The notes under the pieces are model-generated. The model saw nothing but the letters and a program-made list of their open reading frames with translations. It was not told the origin of the DNA and did not search any database. This document shows, piece by piece, positions 62,403 through 64,000 of a stretch of DNA of 64,000 nucleotides; the first letter of the stretch is position 1, and each line of letters begins with the position of its first letter. Source of the DNA: Sitta carolinensis (lineage: Eukaryota; Chordata; Aves; Passeriformes; Sittidae); the NCBI GenBank assembly GCA_032173965.1, contig CM063287.1, forward strand, positions 8,065,859-8,129,858, in the 5' to 3' direction. The position numbers were made by a program, and so were the translations under genes.

Positions 62403-64000
62403 TCGAAGTCTATAAACATAGGTGGATTCATGGCACAGGGCCAGGCTGCAGTCATTAGTGAGGATTAAGCCATGTGAAGCTGGTATTAAAGCAGAGAAAA
62501 CAGAGGAAATAAACACCTCTTACTGTGGCAAGGTATACTTTGAGAACAAGGATGTAGACTTCTTCTTCCATGGGCAGATAAGGGAAAAATATTTCCTAAG
62601 AAAGAAATATTTGTTTCTTCAAGAGTGATCTTGTAGAGAGAGGTATCTTCAAATGTTCAGGAGGAAACCTGGAGAGTTTTACCTTCAGGGCACCAACTTT
62701 GTACTAGACAAGATGCCGGGTATAATTTTCGGGCCATTTTTAAAGAAGGGGCAGAATGGGATCTTGGCCCAAAACCAGGGGCATTATGAACTAAAGTGAC
62801 TTCCTTATCATCATCACCTGTAGAGCAATGAACACTGCAGCCTGGTCCTGGGGCACTGTTGAGAGCATGTGGGCTCTGGAGCTCAGGCTGCCTGTGCCCA
62901 CTGGAGCATCATGGGCTGGGCATCAGCAGCTGCCTGCATGCTCTGTTAGTGCCAAGCAGGCACAGACACACAGACACAGCAGGGCACCGCTCAGCCTCCT
63001 TGCCCATGTGCACCATGTCCTGGAGCACACGGCAGCTACAGCAGAGCAACGACCCACAAAGGGAGGGCAAGGCCAGACACTGCAGCTACCTCCTGATGGC
63101 TTGGGCAGGGCTGCCAGCTAGGGAGGGATGCAAACCTCCACACAAAAAGACAAACGCTTTCATTCTGAGCATCAAGATGACATCTGATATTCTGTGTCTA
63201 CAAGTGCATGTCTTTGGTCTGTTTGCTGGGCCAGAGAAACTCTTCAGAGAGTCACTGTCCATCACAGAAGGCATATTAACCTACAAAATTCAATTACATG
63301 CCACTGGCCCACAGAAAAATTACAGGTGCTCCATTCGACCTCCACAGGAAGAGCTACAGAAACAGTGGGATCAGCGTTTTTTAAATTGGGTTCAAGTCTT
63401 CTTTCCTAATACTGGATTAAAGAAGGCAGATTTTCAGTTAAAAAAGAAATAGAAAAAAAGGACAGAAAACAACAGAGAATTTCAGCACTAATTATCTGAC
63501 CTCACTTGTCACAGTATCAGATGCTGGGATACTAAGCTCTCTGAAAATGCTGATTCTCAGTACCATCCCTTAAAGGGGAAAGTGAGCTGTCACAAATCCT
63601 CATCTTTGTGTACTGAAAGTAAGAGACCAAGTTTACAATTTGAACATATCTAAGAAGGTGGATTGTCACCTGCCTAAATCTCCTGATCCATCCAAAGCTA
63701 CTCCTGTTATCACCTTGCTGCTGAAAATAGAAGAGATAAATGGAAAGGACAGATGTCTCGAGCTCATATTTAGCTCAGAATATATTGAAAAGGAATAAAG
63801 GTGGTTACTTTGATGTTGTTTTTTTCTAGAGATGGAGATTTCTACTGATTCTAGGCCTGAATGAGCAGTAAATGCTCTTCATAGGGTAAAAAACTGTCTT
63901 AGGCAGAAAATACTCCTGATGATACTGTACTCCTTTGGTTTTGAAGTTGCCCTAACCATCCAAAGTAAATTGTTTTAATAATAATGCATTCTCTACATCC
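62403..64000. other. Non-coding sequence
   Basis: Includes a moderately GC-rich patch (62840-63120) with overlapping frames. The longest, plus strand 62859-63452 (about 198 codons), shows no domain, membrane segment or repeat. Its first half is Cys/His/Ser-rich, as expected from GC-rich random sequence, and it ends in KKK from an A-rich stretch. I treat it as non-coding. Confidence 0.55.

Noticed and set aside
62859..63452. About 198-codon plus-strand open frame, the longest in the window
   Set aside because: No domain, signal peptide or membrane segment. Composition follows the local GC-rich patch, another frame overlaps it throughout its first half, and it ends in an A-rich stretch.
1..64000. 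Endogenous retrovirus, CRISPR array, tRNA, rRNA or known miRNA
   Set aside because: No LTR pair, primer-binding site, protease or polymerase motif, regular spacer array, tRNA fold or familiar miRNA seed was found on either strand by reading. A computed search could still find diverged pieces.

Overview
This is vertebrate nuclear DNA, almost certainly from a bird (another sauropsid is possible). Base composition is AT-rich with few CpGs, there is no dense coding, and all open frames are short and broken. Two old copies of the 3' end of the CR1 LINE (around 33.5 kb and 44.6 kb, both on the minus strand) are the clearest lineage marker. Two much older MIR SINE copies (59.2 and 59.7 kb) and a decayed LINE/SINE-type tail (53.8 kb) survive as well. 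Recognisable interspersed repeats are very sparse, which fits an avian genome. I recognise no exon of a known gene. The window reads as intron or intergenic sequence.

Layout. 1-24.9 kb: unique non-coding sequence with a 16-base C run (2.77 kb) and an A-rich tract (8.25-8.36 kb). 24.9-30.2 kb: the most gene-like stretch, with a near-ideal plus-strand acceptor followed by an 82-codon open frame (24.96 kb), loosely clustered CpGs (25.0-25.5 kb), a compact CpG-island-like segment (27.76-27.99 kb), and a second strong plus-strand acceptor followed by an open frame and a poly(A) signal (29.83-30.15 kb). 30.3-30.6 kb: AT-rich sequence dense in homeodomain, POU, T-box and forkhead-like sites. 33-45 kb: CR1 fragments, an AT-rich palindromic block (37.4 kb), and a 49-base A run (37.8 kb). 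46.3-46.6 kb: a minus-strand open frame with a hydrophobic segment followed by basic residues, the best protein-like candidate here. 47.5-64 kb: a 22-bp duplication, further A runs, a perfect 17-bp inverted repeat (54.5 kb), the MIR copies, and a G-quadruplex motif (62.4 kb).

Two window-scale signals stand out. Long A runs are about seven times commoner than long T runs on the plus strand. In sampled lines C exceeds G over most of the first 50 kb, then evens out or reverses toward the right end. In vertebrates such asymmetry is associated with transcription of the opposite strand, so the left part may lie in an intron of a minus-strand gene. I see no previously undescribed system. The items most worth testing are the 25-30 kb cluster, the 46.4 kb minus-strand frame and the 54.5 kb hairpin.
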